Shown here one piece after another: positions 34,700 through 44,472 of a DNA stretch of 64,000 bases. This stretch comes from Micromonospora orduensis (GTDB lineage: Bacteria; Actinomycetota; Actinomycetes; Mycobacteriales; Micromonosporaceae). Position 1 is the stretch's first letter. Each line of letters starts with the position of its first letter. A program made the position numbers and the translations under genes. The notes beneath the pieces were generated by a model. The model was not told the origin of the DNA. It ran no database searches and was given only the letters and a program-made list of their open reading frames with translations. The stretch lies in the NCBI RefSeq assembly GCF_006228125.1, contig NZ_VDFY01000157.1:39600-103599 (forward strand). The letters are read 5' to 3'.

Positions 34700-36394
34700 A
34701 TGACGGATCCCGAGACACCGCACGACGGCGCGCCGACGACGTTGTCCTGGCTCTGCCACCCCACCACCCTGCTCGCGTTGGCCCTGCTGCTGGTCAACGA
34801 CCACGTGCTGAAGCATGCCTTCCCGGGCCCGTTGACCGGCAAGCTGAGCGACGTCGCCGGCCTGGTGCTCGCCCCGCCGCTGGTCGCGGTGCTGCTGACC
34901 CTCCTGGTGCCGCGGTTGCCCGCCCGGGCCGCCGCGCTTGTCGCCCTGGCCTCGGTGGGCGCCGGGTTCGCGGTCGTCAAATCCAGCGGGTACGCCGCCG
35001 AACTGGCCTCGTCGGCCTGGACCGTGCTGGCCGGACCGTCGCTGGTCCGGGCCGACCGGACCGACCTGCTCACCCTGCCGGCGCTCGCCCTGGCCTGGTG
35101 GAGTTGGACGCGTTCGCGCCGACGGCCGGTGCGTCGCCGGACCGCCCGGACGGTCCGGCTGCTTGTGGTGCTGCCGCCCGCGGTGCTGGCGGTGGCCGCC
35201 ACCAGCGCGGTCTACTACCCCTACGCCGTGGGCACCGCCCTGCTCGACGGTCAACCGGCGATCTCGACCGGCTCGGGATACAACAGCCGGGACTGGCCGA
35301 CCCGGCCGGCCGACGGGTCGTGGTCGGTGAGCGAGAACCGGGGGATCACCTGGCGCCCCGCCACCGCGAGCGAGGAGCAGCGGCTGTCCGGCCAGGGCGC
35401 CGGGCAGCGGCAGGCGTGCGTGCCGGCCGAGCCGCAGCGGTGCTACCGCGCGGTCGAGGGTCACCTGCGGGTGGAACAGAGCGACGACGCGGGTACGACG
35501 TGGCGGGTGGCGTGGGAGGTGTCGGACGCGCGCCGCGAGGAGCTGGCCCGCCGCTCCTACAACCCGGGCGACGTCCGGCGGCACTTCGCCTCCCGCGACC
35601 TGATCATCTATCCCGCCGCTGGCGGAGGCCACGAGGTGCTGGTCGCCAACGGCCGGGACGGCATCCTGCACCGCGGGTCGGACGGCGCGTGGCAACGGAA
35701 GGGCTTCCTGGAGGGGCGGTTCTCGACGCAGGCCCGCTGGGAAGACCCGCCCCCGATGGACGGGGGCGGCCCCGGTGACCGCCAGACGGACCTGCTGCTC
35801 GCCGTGGCGCTCGCGCTGACCCTCGGCTGCACGGTCACCGTACTCGCCGGTCACCTGGCGATCCGCCGCGGTGAGGGTCCAGGCTGGTGGGGGTTCGCCG
35901 GCGGCCTGTCGATGCTGATCGCGGCGGCGGTGTTGACCGCGGTCTGGGACCGCGAGGACGACGGCCTCACGTTCATGGCCCTGACGGCTGTCACTCTGCC
36001 GATGGGCGTGCTGACAGCGGCGGCTCTGCTCGTCCGGGCCCGCTACCAGGGTGCATCGTCCCGGTGGATCGGGTGGGCGCTGACCGGGCTTCTGCTCACC
36101 GCGCTCCTGTCCGGGCTGCCGCTCGCCGGATGGCTGGTCGGCAACCCTCCGCAGAGCAGGATCGCGGTGGCGATCGCTCTACTGGCCACGGTGCCGGGCG
36201 TGTTGCTGGCCATCCGGATCTCCCGGCTGGTCGACCCGGCCCGCGCGTACGAACGCCGGTACCGGCCGCGCCCGCCGTACCCGCCTGATCCGAACGCGCC
36301 CTATGCGTACCCGCCCTATCCGCATCCGTCACACCCTCCGCGCTCACCGGCGGTGCCTGATCCGCCCTACCCGTCGCAGCTGCCACCGCGCTGA
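34700..36394 (+). CDS. Large uncharacterised membrane protein with central extracytoplasmic domain
   Basis: The 564-aa protein has four N-terminal membrane helices (within residues 15-180), an extracytoplasmic region of about 170 residues, five more helices (about 360-520), and a Pro/Tyr-rich C-terminal tail (PPYPPDPNAPYAYPPYPH). The central region holds two repeats resembling Asp-box/BNR beta-propeller units (ENRGITWRPA and DAGTTWRVAW) and a Cys pair (QACVPAEPQRCYRA). I do not recognise the family. ATG 34700 follows a GGAG-containing purine run. GC3 is high, so it is a real gene. Confidence 0.75.
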   Translation: MTDPETPHDGAPTTLSWLCHPTTLLALALLLVNDHVLKHAFPGPLTGKLSDVAGLVLAPPLVAVLLTLLVPRLPARAAALVALASVGAGFAVVKSSGYAAELASSAWTVLAGPSLVRADRTDLLTLPALALAWWSWTRSRRRPVRRRTARTVRLLVVLPPAVLAVAATSAVYYPYAVGTALLDGQPAISTGSGYNSRDWPTRPADGSWSVSENRGITWRPATASEEQRLSGQGAGQRQACVPAEPQRCYRAVEGHLRVEQSDDAGTTWRVAWEVSDARREELARRSYNPGDVRRHFASRDLIIYPAAGGGHEVLVANGRDGILHRGSDGAWQRKGFLEGRFSTQARWEDPPPMDGGGPGDRQTDLLLAVALALTLGCTVTVLAGHLAIRRGEGPGWWGFAGGLSMLIAAAVLTAVWDREDDGLTFMALTAVTLPMGVLTAAALLVRARYQGASSRWIGWALTGLLLTALLSGLPLAGWLVGNPPQSRIAVAIALLATVPGVLLAIRISRLVDPARAYERRYRPRPPYPPDPNAPYAYPPYPHPSHPPRSPAVPDPPYPSQLPPR

Positions 36395-36414
36395 CCGTGC
36401 GGCAGGCGGCCTGG

Positions 36415-37386
36415 TCAGCGGCGGGCGGGAGGCGCCAGCGCGGCGATCAGCACGGCCACCATCGTCAGCGCGGCGCCGAGCAGGGTGTTCGGCCCGGGAT
36501 GCGAGGCGGCCGTGGGCAGCACCAGGTCCAGCAGGACCGCCCCGACTATCTGACCGGCGATGGTGGCCAGGCCGAGCAGCAGGACACCTGTGAAACGCAC
36601 GATCGCGGCGGCGATGGCGATGAACACGATGCCGATCGGGCCGCCCAGGTAGAGCCACGGCTCGCTCGGCAGGTGGCCGGTCGGCCAGCCGCGTACGGCG
36701 ATGTCGATCGCGAACGCGACGAGCAGGGTGGCCGTGCCGACGGCGAAGTTGACGAGGGTGGCGGTCAGCGCGCTCTCGGCCGCCGCCCGGACCCGTCCGT
36801 TGACCGCCTGCTGCCAGGCGGTGCCCACCCCGGCGAGCAGCGGCAGGAGGGCCAGCAGCAGCGTGCCCGGGGCGCCCAGCCGGTCACCGACCGCCAGGAC
36901 GACCGCGAGCACGGTGAGCACCGCACCGGCCAGCCGTTGCCGGGTGACCGGCTGCCGCCCGGTCGGACCGATGCCGGCCCGGTCCACGGCGAGGCTGCTG
37001 CCGCTCTGCCCGGCGACCACGGCCACGGTGAAGACGGCCACCCCCAACGAGCCGATGGTCAGCCCCTGGGAGGCGACCAGGAACGCCCCGCACATGCCAC
37101 CGAGGCACTGCCACGGCCGGAGCGTCCCCGTCGCGAGCGCCCGCCGCACCGAGACCAGGCCACGCCGCCCGCCGGGGGTGGCGGGCACGAGCACCAGCAG
37201 CACCAGCAGACCCAGCCCGAACGAGACCACCGCGGCGGCGAACCCGTCGGCCAGGCGTACGCCCAGCTCGCCGTTGATGCGGGACTGCACCGCCACCGCG
37301 ACCCCGGAGAACGACGCCAGCGCGACGCCGGCGATCCGGCGGGTCGCGGAGAGTGCCTGCGGTGTAGCGGTGCCGGTGTCGATCAC
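36415..37386 (-). CDS. DMT-superfamily transporter (YdcZ/DUF606 type)
   Basis: The 323-aa protein has ten membrane helices in two five-helix halves. Each half starts with a similar motif: [20 protein letters not shown] and [20 protein letters not shown], the QxxxNG signature of the DMT_YdcZ group, thought to export small metabolites. The GTG at 37386 overlaps the glpX stop (GTGA), so the two genes are translationally coupled. Much longer upstream extensions of this frame lie antisense or inside glpX and are not used. Confidence 0.82.
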   Translation of the reverse strand: MIDTGTATPQALSATRRIAGVALASFSGVAVAVQSRINGELGVRLADGFAAAVVSFGLGLLVLLVLVPATPGGRRGLVSVRRALATGTLRPWQCLGGMCGAFLVASQGLTIGSLGVAVFTVAVVAGQSGSSLAVDRAGIGPTGRQPVTRQRLAGAVLTVLAVVLAVGDRLGAPGTLLLALLPLLAGVGTAWQQAVNGRVRAAAESALTATLVNFAVGTATLLVAFAIDIAVRGWPTGHLPSEPWLYLGGPIGIVFIAIAAAIVRFTGVLLLGLATIAGQIVGAVLLDLVLPTAASHPGPNTLLGAALTMVAVLIAALAPPARR

Positions 37387-38414
37387 TCCTGCTCGGCCAG
37401 CGGTCGGCCGTCGAAGTCGACGGCCGAGTACAGCGCCAGCTTCTCCAGACGGTGGTACGAGTCGATGACCCGGATCGTGCCGCTCTTGGAGCGCATCACG
37501 ATCGACTGGGTGTACGCGCCGCCGGCCCGGTAGCGCACCCCGCGCAGCAGGTCGCCGGAGGTGACGCCGGTGGCCACGAAGAAGCAGTTGTCCCCAGTGA
37601 CGAGGTCGTCGGTGCCGAGCACCCGGTCCAGGTCGTGCCCGGCGGCGAGCGCCTTCTCCCGCTCCTCGGCGTCGCGCGGCCAGAGCTTGGCCTGCATCGC
37701 CCCGCCCATGCACTTCAACGCGCAGGCGGAGATGATGCCCTCCGGGGTGCCGCCGATGCCCATGAGCACGTCGACGTCGGACTCTCCCCGCGCCGCGGCG
37801 ATCGAGCCGGCGATGTCGCCGTCGGAGATGAAGCGGATGCCCGCCCCGGTCCGGCGGATCTGCGTGACGAGGTCGTCGTGGCGGCTGCGGTCCAGCACAC
37901 AGACCGTCACCTCGGAGACGTCGGTGCCCTTGACCTTCGCGATCCGGCGCAGGTTCTCGGCCACCCCGGCGTTGATGTCGATCACGTCGGCGTACGCCGG
38001 GCCGACGGCGAGCTTCTCCATGTAGAAGACCGCGCTCGGGTCGAACATCGCGCCCCGCTCGGAGACGGCGAGCACCGCGAGGGCGTTCGGCATCCCCTTG
38101 CTCATCAGCGTGGTGCCGTCGACCGGGTCGACGGCGACGTCCACCTCCGGACCGGTGCCGTCGCCGACGTGTTCGCCGTTGAAGAGCATCGGCGCGTTGT
38201 CCTTCTCGCCCTCGCCGATCACCACGACACCGCGCATCTGGATCGAGTTGATCAGCTTGCGCATGGCGTCGACGGCGGCTCCGTCGCCGCCCTCCTTGTC
38301 GCCCCGGCCGACCCACCGGCCGGCGGCCATCGCCGCGGCCTCGGTGACCCGGACCAGGTCGAGGGCAAGGTTGCGGTCGAGATCCTGTGGGATCCGCGTC
38401 CTGGTGTTCGTCAT
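37383..38414 (-). CDS. glpX: Class II fructose-1,6-bisphosphatase
   Basis: The 343-aa enzyme has the Li+-sensitive phosphatase motifs of Glp[31 protein letters not shown] with the metal-binding Asp residues, [33 protein letters not shown] and [12 protein letters not shown]. It makes fructose-6-phosphate in gluconeogenesis. ATG 38414 has GAGGAG upstream, one of the clear Shine-Dalgarno sites here. Its stop overlaps the transporter gene. It diverges from the DUF4245 gene, an association common in actinobacteria. Confidence 0.93.
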   Translation of the reverse strand: MTNTRTRIPQDLDRNLALDLVRVTEAAAMAAGRWVGRGDKEGGDGAAVDAMRKLINSIQMRGVVVIGEGEKDNAPMLFNGEHVGDGTGPEVDVAVDPVDGTTLMSKGMPNALAVLAVSERGAMFDPSAVFYMEKLAVGPAYADVIDINAGVAENLRRIAKVKGTDVSEVTVCVLDRSRHDDLVTQIRRTGAGIRFISDGDIAGSIAAARGESDVDVLMGIGGTPEGIISACALKCMGGAMQAKLWPRDAEEREKALAAGHDLDRVLGTDDLVTGDNCFFVATGVTSGDLLRGVRYRAGGAYTQSIVMRSKSGTIRVIDSYHRLEKLALYSAVDFDGRPLAEQE

Positions 38415-38570
38415 GACGGCTCCTCCTCGCGACGGTGCGGGGACGACCGGTGGCAGGGCGTTCCCCGCCGCCGGCTCTGTCGCTGATCCTCACACGATGG
38501 CCGACCGGGCGTCGGCGCGGGGCGGTGATGGCCCGGATACCGCCGGTCGGGCGGCTGCGAAGATGACAGG

Positions 38571-39314
38571 GTGGAACCCGCACAGCCAGCTGACCGCGTA
38601 CCCGCCGACCGCACGCCGCCGGACGGCCAGCCGCCGGCCGCCGGCCCCGCCGGCCCCGGTGGTGAGCCTGCCGCGACCGTCCCGACGTCCCCGTCGGACG
38701 GCGAGCCGGCCCTGGTCGAGCCCGGGCCGACGGCCGAGCCGGCCCGGGGCGACGCCGCCACCGAGACCGGCGAGTGGCCGGCGCCACCGCCACGACGGGA
38801 GTCCGCCAGGTCCGAGCGGTCGCCGAAGGACATGGCGATCTCGCTGCTGGTGCTGCTGGTCCCGATCGCGCTGCTGCTGGCGTTCTACCGGGGGTTCCTC
38901 GGCGGCGACCAGGCCACCACCGTCGACCCGGCCCCGGCGATCGAGCAGGCCCGTTCGGCGAACGTGTTCCCGGTGAGCCAACCGCAGGGGCTCGGCTCCG
39001 ACTGGCGCACCGTGAGCGCGCGCTACCAGACGGTAGACGGGGGCGCGAACCTCCGGATCGGCTATCTCACACCGGAGGGGCGGGGCGTCCAACTGGTGCA
39101 GAGCAGCGTGCCGGCGGAGCGGCTGCTGCCCGCCGAGCTGACCGACCAGGGGCAGCCGCAGGGGCCGACGGTACTGGCCGGGCGGACGTGGCAGCGCTAC
39201 ACCGCCCGGGGCAACCAGCAGGCACTCGTTCTGCTGGAGCCGACGCGAACGGTGCTGGTCATCGGCGACGCCCGGGACAACGAGCTACGCGACCTCGCCG
39301 GCGCCCTGCGCTGA
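38571..39314 (+). CDS. DUF4245 membrane protein
   Basis: The 247-aa product has a Pro/Ala-rich cytoplasmic N-terminus (about 85 residues), one membrane helix (AISLLVLLVPIALLLAFY) and an extracytoplasmic DUF4245 domain (FPVSQPQGLGSDWRTVSARY, TVLAGRTWQRYTARGNQQAL, VLVIGDARDNELRDLAGAL). Function unknown; the family is actinobacterial and usually next to glpX, as here. The GTG at 38571 is 6 nt after GAAGAT, a weak leaderless-type -10. Confidence 0.83.
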   Translation: MEPAQPADRVPADRTPPDGQPPAAGPAGPGGEPAATVPTSPSDGEPALVEPGPTAEPARGDAATETGEWPAPPPRRESARSERSPKDMAISLLVLLVPIALLLAFYRGFLGGDQATTVDPAPAIEQARSANVFPVSQPQGLGSDWRTVSARYQTVDGGANLRIGYLTPEGRGVQLVQSSVPAERLLPAELTDQGQPQGPTVLAGRTWQRYTARGNQQALVLLEPTRTVLVIGDARDNELRDLAGALR

Positions 39315-39432
39315 GACCGGATTCCGCCGATCGGCGGACCCGGACGGCGGCGAAGATCCGTTAGGCTCCCACGGCTCAGATCCGGCAGATGTCACAGCCG
39401 GATACTTTTCCCTGTCTTGGAGTGGAATCTTC

Positions 39433-40251
39433 GTGAACATTCGACGGTGGAGCTACGGCTTCCTCGCCGCCACACTGCTCGTGCCGGCTCTCGCTGCGTG
39501 CGGTTCCGACACGGACGACAAGCCGGCCGCCTCGGGTTCGTCCCCGTCCGCCCCGTCGGTCCCGGCCGACCCCAAGGAAGCGCTGCTCGCCTCCACCAAG
39601 GAGCTCGGCAAGGGCGACTTCACCTTCACCCTGGCGGGTGCCGACACGACCGGCGGCGGTCTGGTGCACAAGCCGAGCAACAGCGCGCAGTTCACTGTGA
39701 AGTTCGGCGACGCGTCCGAGGACGTGTCGCTCGAGATGGATCTGATCTACATCGACTCGGAGAGCTGGGTGAAGATGGACATGGGCGGCGCCATGGCCGC
39801 CGCCATCCCCGGCGCGACGAAGAACAAGGGCAAGTACCAGCACCTCGACAAGACCAAGATCAAGGACGTCAAGGATCTCCAGCTGGACCCGGAGACGCTT
39901 GACCCGCTCGCCAGCGACGCGCTGGTCAAGGGCGTGACCGAGGTGCAGAAGACCGGCGAGGGCACCTACGCCGGTAAGATCGACATTACCGCCGCCACCG
40001 AGTCCGCAGCCCTCGACGAGGAGGTTGTGACCGCGCTGGGCGCCCAGGCCAAGGCGCTGCCGTTCACCGCCAAGCTGGACCCGCAGGGCCGGCTCACCGA
40101 GCTGGTCATCGCGGTTCCGGCCGCCGGTGAGACCGCCGCGCACGAGATCAAGATCGGTTACACCGGCTACGGGACCGGCGCCGGCGCGCAGAAGCCGCCG
40201 GCGGACAAGGTCGTCGAGGCGCCGGCCGAGACGTACGAGATGTTCAAGTAG
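39433..40251 (+). CDS. LppX/LprG-like lipoprotein A
   Basis: The 272-aa precursor has a lipobox LAAC (Cys23) and a beta-rich domain of the LppX_LprAFG type, known in mycobacteria to bind and carry triacylated lipids to the cell surface. Conserved blocks are LASTKELGKGDFTFTLAG, KYQHLDKTKIKDV and LPFTAKLDPQGRLTELVI. A paralogue follows at 40488 with much the same order of blocks. GTG 39433 follows GGAG; a TAGGCT hexamer at 39362-39367 may be the promoter. Ends at a hairpin terminator. Confidence 0.8.
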   Translation: MNIRRWSYGFLAATLLVPALAACGSDTDDKPAASGSSPSAPSVPADPKEALLASTKELGKGDFTFTLAGADTTGGGLVHKPSNSAQFTVKFGDASEDVSLEMDLIYIDSESWVKMDMGGAMAAAIPGATKNKGKYQHLDKTKIKDVKDLQLDPETLDPLASDALVKGVTEVQKTGEGTYAGKIDITAATESAALDEEVVTALGAQAKALPFTAKLDPQGRLTELVIAVPAAGETAAHEIKIGYTGYGTGAGAQKPPADKVVEAPAETYEMFK

Positions 40252-40258
40252 GTCTGAT

Positions 40259-40299
40259 CGGCGGAACCGGGGTGGCCGTTGGCCGCCCCGGTTCCGCCG
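40259..40299. terminator. Hairpin terminator after lipoprotein A
   Basis: 19-nt arms (40259-40277 and 40281-40299) with a GTT loop and one T-G wobble: CGGCGGAACCGGGGTGGCC against its complement. Confidence 0.8.
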
Positions 40300-40487
40300 T
40301 TGCGGGTCCAACCCTTTCGAGCAACCGGACAGAAGGGTGATTGTCCGACGGGCCGGCAGGGAACAGAGAGGGAGTGACCCTGGGCACGCTGCTCGGCCCG
40401 GGTCGCGCGGCGCAGCCGACGGTGCTGCTGCGTCGCCCGGTTTCCGGCGCCGTCCAGGTCGTCGGGTGACCCTCTTGGGAGACACGC

Positions 40488-41339
40488 ATGACTGTTCGAC
40501 GACTCGGCGCAGGCCTGGTAGCCGCCGCCCTGTTCACGCCCGCCCTGGCCGCCTGCGCCAGCGGCGGCACCGGCACCGCCGGATCGACGGCGTCCCCGAC
40601 CGTGAGCGCGCCCGGCTCGGCGAGCCCGTCCGGTGGAGCACCGGCGGCGGGCGACGCCAAGCAGGCGCTGCTCGACTCCACCAAGGAGATCAGCAACGGC
40701 AACTTCCGGTTCAGCCTCACCGCCGCCGGCTCCACCGCCGAGGGGCAGGTGCACCAGCCGAGCCAGAGCGCGGCAATGAAGATCGCCATCGGCGGCCCCT
40801 CGTCCGATCTGGCGATGAAGCTCGACGTGATCCACTTCAAGCCGGACAGCTGGGTCAAGCTGGAGCTGACCGGCCCCACCGCCAACAGCCTGCCCGCCAT
40901 CAAGCAGCTCAACCTGGGCAAGTACCAGCACCTCGACCAGGCCCGCATCAAGGGCAACCGCAACCTCGGCTTCGACTTCGACAAGGTCGACCCGGCCGGC
41001 AGCGCCGTGCTGACCCAGGGCATCACCGAGGTACGCAGCACCGGCACCGGCGCGTACGCGGGCACCATCGACGTCACCAAGGCGGCCGAGGCCGGCTCGC
41101 TGAACCCCGCCACCATCGCCGCGCTGGGCGCCCAGGCGAAGACCGTCCCGTTCACGGCGAAGGTCGACCCGCAGGGCCGGCTCAGCGAGCTGGTGTTGCA
41201 GCTCCCGGCCGCCGGGCAGACCACGGCGCAGGAGATCCGGATGACGTACTCCGACTACGGTGCGGCCACCGCGGCCCAGAAGCCGCCGGCGGACCAGGTC
41301 GTCGAGGCGCCAGCCGAGCTGTACAGCCTGTTCAATTGA
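40488..41339 (+). CDS. LppX/LprG-like lipoprotein B (paralogue)
   Basis: The 283-aa precursor has lipobox LAAC (Cys23). Blocks LLDSTKEISNGNFRFSLTA, KYQHLDQARIKGNRN, LGAQAKTVPFTAKVDPQGRL and QKPPADQVVEAPAELYSLFN align with lipoprotein A along the whole length, so this is a tandem duplication that has diverged. It probably binds a lipid outside the membrane. ATG 40488 is preceded by GGGAGA. It has its own terminator at 41344, and a 236-bp gap separates it from A, so the copies may be regulated separately. Confidence 0.8.
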   Translation: MTVRRLGAGLVAAALFTPALAACASGGTGTAGSTASPTVSAPGSASPSGGAPAAGDAKQALLDSTKEISNGNFRFSLTAAGSTAEGQVHQPSQSAAMKIAIGGPSSDLAMKLDVIHFKPDSWVKLELTGPTANSLPAIKQLNLGKYQHLDQARIKGNRNLGFDFDKVDPAGSAVLTQGITEVRSTGTGAYAGTIDVTKAAEAGSLNPATIAALGAQAKTVPFTAKVDPQGRLSELVLQLPAAGQTTAQEIRMTYSDYGAATAAQKPPADQVVEAPAELYSLFN

Positions 41340-41343
41340 CGTA

Positions 41344-41377
41344 CGCGGGCGGGGCGGCTCCGGTCGCCCCGCCCGCG
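41344..41377. terminator. Hairpin terminator between lipoprotein B and xseB
   Basis: CGCGGGCGGGGCG (41344-41356) and CGCCCCGCCCGCG (41365-41377), perfect 13-bp arms, 8-nt loop, ending 1 nt before the stop of the convergent xseB. It can act on both strands. Confidence 0.8.
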
Positions 41378-41378
41378 G

Positions 41379-41600
41379 TCAGGAAGCGGGCTCCTGCCGG
41401 GCGGCGTCGATCCGCGCCCGGGCGCCGTCCAGCCAGCGCTGGCAGATCACCGCCAGCGCCTCGCCGCGCTCCCAGAGCGACAGCGACTCCTCCAGGGACG
41501 TGCCGCCGGCCTCCAGCCGCTCGACCACGGAGGCCAACTCGGCGCGGGCCTGCTCGTAGCTGAGCCGCTCGTCCGGCCCCGCCTTCGTGTCGTCAGTCAT
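41379..41600 (-). CDS. xseB: Exodeoxyribonuclease VII small subunit
   Basis: The 73-aa product has the XseB helical signature LSYEQARAELASVVERLEAG followed by TSLEESLSLWERGEALA. It binds the large subunit encoded upstream and helps degrade single-stranded DNA into oligonucleotides. ATG 41600 gives the normal family length; an in-frame start 6 codons earlier lacks conservation. 47 nt separate it from xseA. Confidence 0.92.
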   Translation of the reverse strand: MTDDTKAGPDERLSYEQARAELASVVERLEAGGTSLEESLSLWERGEALAVICQRWLDGARARIDAARQEPAS

Positions 41601-41647
41601 CGCGTCCCATCTCAGCACACCCCGTCGTTCTCATCGCGCCCCGCCGC

Positions 41648-42862
41648 TCAGCCGTCGACGGTGGCGGCCAGTTCACCCTCGGCCAGCCGTACCCGCAGCG
41701 GGTCGCCCTTGCCGACCTCGGTCGCCGCGCGCACCACGTGGCCGTCGGCGCGCTGCACGATCGCGTACCCCCGGTCGAGGGTGGCGGCCGGGGAGAGGGC
41801 GCGCAGCCGGGCCAGGGTGTGCCGCAGTTCGTCGTCGGCGGCGGCGAGCCGGTGGTCCAGGCAGCGACCGGCCCGCTGGCGCAGCGCGGCCAGGTCGGTC
41901 GCCCGGTGCTCCACAATCACCTGGGGTCGGGCCAGCGCCGGCCGGGACCGCAGACTGTCGAGCCGGTGGGCCTCCCGGTCGACCAGGTTGCGGACCGCCC
42001 GCTGGAGGCGGTGCCGGGCCTGACCGATGAGGCGTACCTCCTCGGTGAGGTCGGGGACCACCCGCTTGGCCGCGTCGGTGGGGGTGGACGCACGTACGTC
42101 GGCCACGTAGTCGATCAGCGGCGCGTCCGTCTCGTGGCCGATCGCGCTGACCACCGGCGTACGGCAGCCGAACACGGCCCGGCAGAGCGCCTCGTCGGAG
42201 AAGGGCAGCAGGTCCTCGATGCCGCCACCGCCCCGGGCGATGATGATCACGTCGATGCTCGGGTCGGCGTCGAGCACCTTGAGCGCGTCGACGATCTGCG
42301 GCACCGCGGACGGCCCCTGCACCGCCACGTTGACGGTCCGGAACTCCACCGCCGGCCAGCGCCGCCGGGCGTTGGTCAGTACGTCCCGTTCGGCAGCCGA
42401 GGCACGGCCGGTGATCAACCCGACCCGGCCGGGCAGGAACGGCAGCCGGCGCTTGCGGGCCCGGTCGAACAGGCCCTCGGCGGCGAGCAGCTTCTTGAGC
42501 TTCTCCAGCCGGGCCAGCAGCTCACCCAGGCCGACCTGGCGGATCTCGTCGGCGCGCAGGCTGAGCGTGCCCCGGGCGGCGTAGAACTCGGGCTTGGCGT
42601 GCAGCACCACCCGGGCGCCCTCACGCAGCTCGGGCGCACCGATGTCGAGGACGTCCCGGTTCGTTGTCACAGTCAGGCTCAGGTCGGCCGACGGGTCGCG
42701 CAGGGTGAGGAAGACGGTGCTGGCGCCGGGGCGCCGGCTGATCTGCGCCACTTGGCCATCCACCCACACCCAGCCCAGCTTGGCGATCCAGGCGCCCACC
42801 TTCTGGCTGACCACCCGGACCGGCCAGGGCTCCTCCGCGCTGCTTCGCCCACCCTCGGTCAC
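41648..42862 (-). CDS. xseA: Exodeoxyribonuclease VII large subunit
   Basis: The 404-aa protein has the N-terminal OB fold ([20 protein letters not shown]), the catalytic domain ([71 protein letters not shown]) and a C-terminal coiled coil. It forms the nuclease with XseB. The GTG at 42862 is preceded at 6 nt by TAGGGT (42874-42869), so the mRNA is probably leaderless. It diverges from ispH; the palindrome at 42894-42956 fills the shared promoter region. Confidence 0.93.
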   Translation of the reverse strand: MTEGGRSSAEEPWPVRVVSQKVGAWIAKLGWVWVDGQVAQISRRPGASTVFLTLRDPSADLSLTVTTNRDVLDIGAPELREGARVVLHAKPEFYAARGTLSLRADEIRQVGLGELLARLEKLKKLLAAEGLFDRARKRRLPFLPGRVGLITGRASAAERDVLTNARRRWPAVEFRTVNVAVQGPSAVPQIVDALKVLDADPSIDVIIIARGGGGIEDLLPFSDEALCRAVFGCRTPVVSAIGHETDAPLIDYVADVRASTPTDAAKRVVPDLTEEVRLIGQARHRLQRAVRNLVDREAHRLDSLRSRPALARPQVIVEHRATDLAALRQRAGRCLDHRLAAADDELRHTLARLRALSPAATLDRGYAIVQRADGHVVRAATEVGKGDPLRVRLAEGELAATVDG

Positions 42863-42893
42863 CCGACCACCCTACGGCCCACCCCACCTGGCC

Positions 42894-42956
42894 CGTCGAT
42901 CATGAAGTTGTTGCCCTCCGCGCCGGCGTGTCGGGGCAACAACTTCATGATCGACG
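42894..42956. repeat. Long-arm intergenic palindrome 3, in a divergent promoter
   Basis: Perfect 23-bp arms at 42894-42916 and 42934-42956 (centre of left arm: GATCATGAAGTTGTTGCCC) with a 17-nt loop, between divergent xseA and ispH. The left arm covers the expected -35 position of xseA (-10 at 42874-42869). Too long and too perfect for an ordinary operator. Confidence 0.9.
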
Positions 42957-43016
42957 CGGGAAGGGGTTGGGGTCGCGGGCGGTGGCGGGTGACGGGGCGG
43001 CACGTAGGATGGGTGG

Positions 43017-43994
43017 GTGACTGATCTCCGGACCGGCAAGCGCGTGATCCTGGCCAAGCCCCGCGGCTACTGCGCGGGTGTCGACCGGGCGGTGCAGACC
43101 GTCGAGGAGGCGCTCAAGCTCTACGGCGCCCCGATCTACGTGCGCAAGCAGATCGTGCACAACAAGCACGTCGTGCAGACCCTGGAGGCCCAGGGTGCGA
43201 TCTTCGTGGAGGAGAACGAGGAGGTGCCCGAGGGCGCCACCGTCATCTTCTCCGCGCACGGCGTGGCGCCGGAGGTGTACGAGCAGGCCAAGGCGCGTTC
43301 GCTGAAGGCGATCGACGCGACCTGCCCGCTGGTCACGAAGGTGCACCAGGAGGCGAAGCGGTTCGCCGCCGAGGACTACGACATCCTGCTGATCGGCCAC
43401 GAGGGGCACGAGGAGGTCATCGGCACCGCCGGTGAGGCCCCCGCGCACATCCAGCTCGTGGACGGCCCGGACGACGCCGACAAGATCACCGTCCGCGACC
43501 CGGAGAAGGTGGTCTGGCTCTCCCAGACCACGCTCTCGGTGGACGAGACGCTGGAGACGGTGGCCCGGCTCAAGCAGCGGCTGCCCCTGCTCCAGTCGCC
43601 GCCCAGCGACGACATCTGCTATGCCACCTCCAACCGGCAGCACGTGGTCAAGGAGATCGCCGCCGACTGCGACGTGGTGCTCGTCGTCGGCTCGACGAAC
43701 TCCTCCAACTCGGTCCGCCTGGTCGAGGTCGCCCTGGACGCCGGCGCCCGCGCCGGTCACCTGATCGACTTCGCCCACGAGATCGACGACGCCTGGCTGG
43801 AGGGCGCCACCACGGTCGGCCTGACCTCCGGCGCGAGCGTCCCGGAGGACCTGGTCCAGGACGTGCTGGCCCACCTCGCGGCGCGCGGCTTCGGCGACGT
43901 GCAGGAGATCACCACCGCCAACGAGCGGCTCACGTTCTCGCTGCCGCAGGAGCTCAAGCGCGACATGAAGGCCGCCGCCGCGGCGCGCGGCTGA
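43017..43994 (+). CDS. ispH: 4-hydroxy-3-methylbut-2-enyl diphosphate reductase
   Basis: The 325-aa enzyme performs the last step of the non-mevalonate isoprenoid pathway, giving IPP and DMAPP. The three cluster-binding cysteines are Cys19 ([11 protein letters not shown]), Cys103 ([11 protein letters not shown]) and Cys201 ([11 protein letters not shown]). [11 protein letters not shown] carries the substrate His and [17 protein letters not shown] the Ser/Asn diphosphate site. GTG 43017 is preceded at 6 nt by TAGGAT (43005-43010), so it is leaderless. It supplies the substrate used by UppS (26389-27159). Confidence 0.95.
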   Translation: MTDLRTGKRVILAKPRGYCAGVDRAVQTVEEALKLYGAPIYVRKQIVHNKHVVQTLEAQGAIFVEENEEVPEGATVIFSAHGVAPEVYEQAKARSLKAIDATCPLVTKVHQEAKRFAAEDYDILLIGHEGHEEVIGTAGEAPAHIQLVDGPDDADKITVRDPEKVVWLSQTTLSVDETLETVARLKQRLPLLQSPPSDDICYATSNRQHVVKEIAADCDVVLVVGSTNSSNSVRLVEVALDAGARAGHLIDFAHEIDDAWLEGATTVGLTSGASVPEDLVQDVLAHLAARGFGDVQEITTANERLTFSLPQELKRDMKAAAAARG

Positions 43995-44039
43995 GTGCCG
44001 GCGGGAACGGCTCGGCGACACGGTACGTCGGATACGGGT

Positions 44040-44471
44040 ATGAGGACTCTTCGGCTCGTCGTACCCGCCCTCGTGCTGTGCGCCGCACTGGCCGCCTGCG
44101 GCGAAACGAACGACCCCACCACCCCCGGCCCGAGCGCGCCGGCGACCGGCCAGCCCAGTCCGGAGCCGTCGCCGTCCACGGCCGTACCGGCGACCCCCGA
44201 CCCGGGCGTGACCACCACGCCGGGACGCCGGCCGAAGCCCGGTGGCCCCACGCTGCCGCCGCCGGTGGGCGCGACCACGCTCACCGGCACGGTCACCGCC
44301 GGTGTCGAGCCGAACTGCGTGCTGCTCGACGGGTACCTGCTGCTGGGTGGCCCCCGGGACGTGCTGCGCGCCGGCGCGAAGGTCACCGTCACCGGTCGGG
44401 TGGAGGCGGGCGTGATGACCACCTGCCAGCAGGGCACCCCGTTCCAGGTGGAGACGGCCCAGCCAGCCTGA
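44040..44471 (+). CDS. Small Pro/Thr-rich lipoprotein
   Basis: The 143-aa precursor has lipobox LAAC (Cys20, in MRTLRLVVPALVLCAALAAC), a disordered Pro/Thr/Ser linker of about 60 residues, and a C-terminal beta domain (TLTGTVTAGVEPNCVLLDGY then VTVTGRVEAGVMTTCQQGTP) with two Cys that may pair. It resembles small OB-like secreted domains, but I assign no function. It ends 1 nt before the stop of the convergent rmuC. Confidence 0.72.
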   Translation: MRTLRLVVPALVLCAALAACGETNDPTTPGPSAPATGQPSPEPSPSTAVPATPDPGVTTTPGRRPKPGGPTLPPPVGATTLTGTVTAGVEPNCVLLDGYLLLGGPRDVLRAGAKVTVTGRVEAGVMTTCQQGTPFQVETAQPA

Positions 44472-44472
44472 C

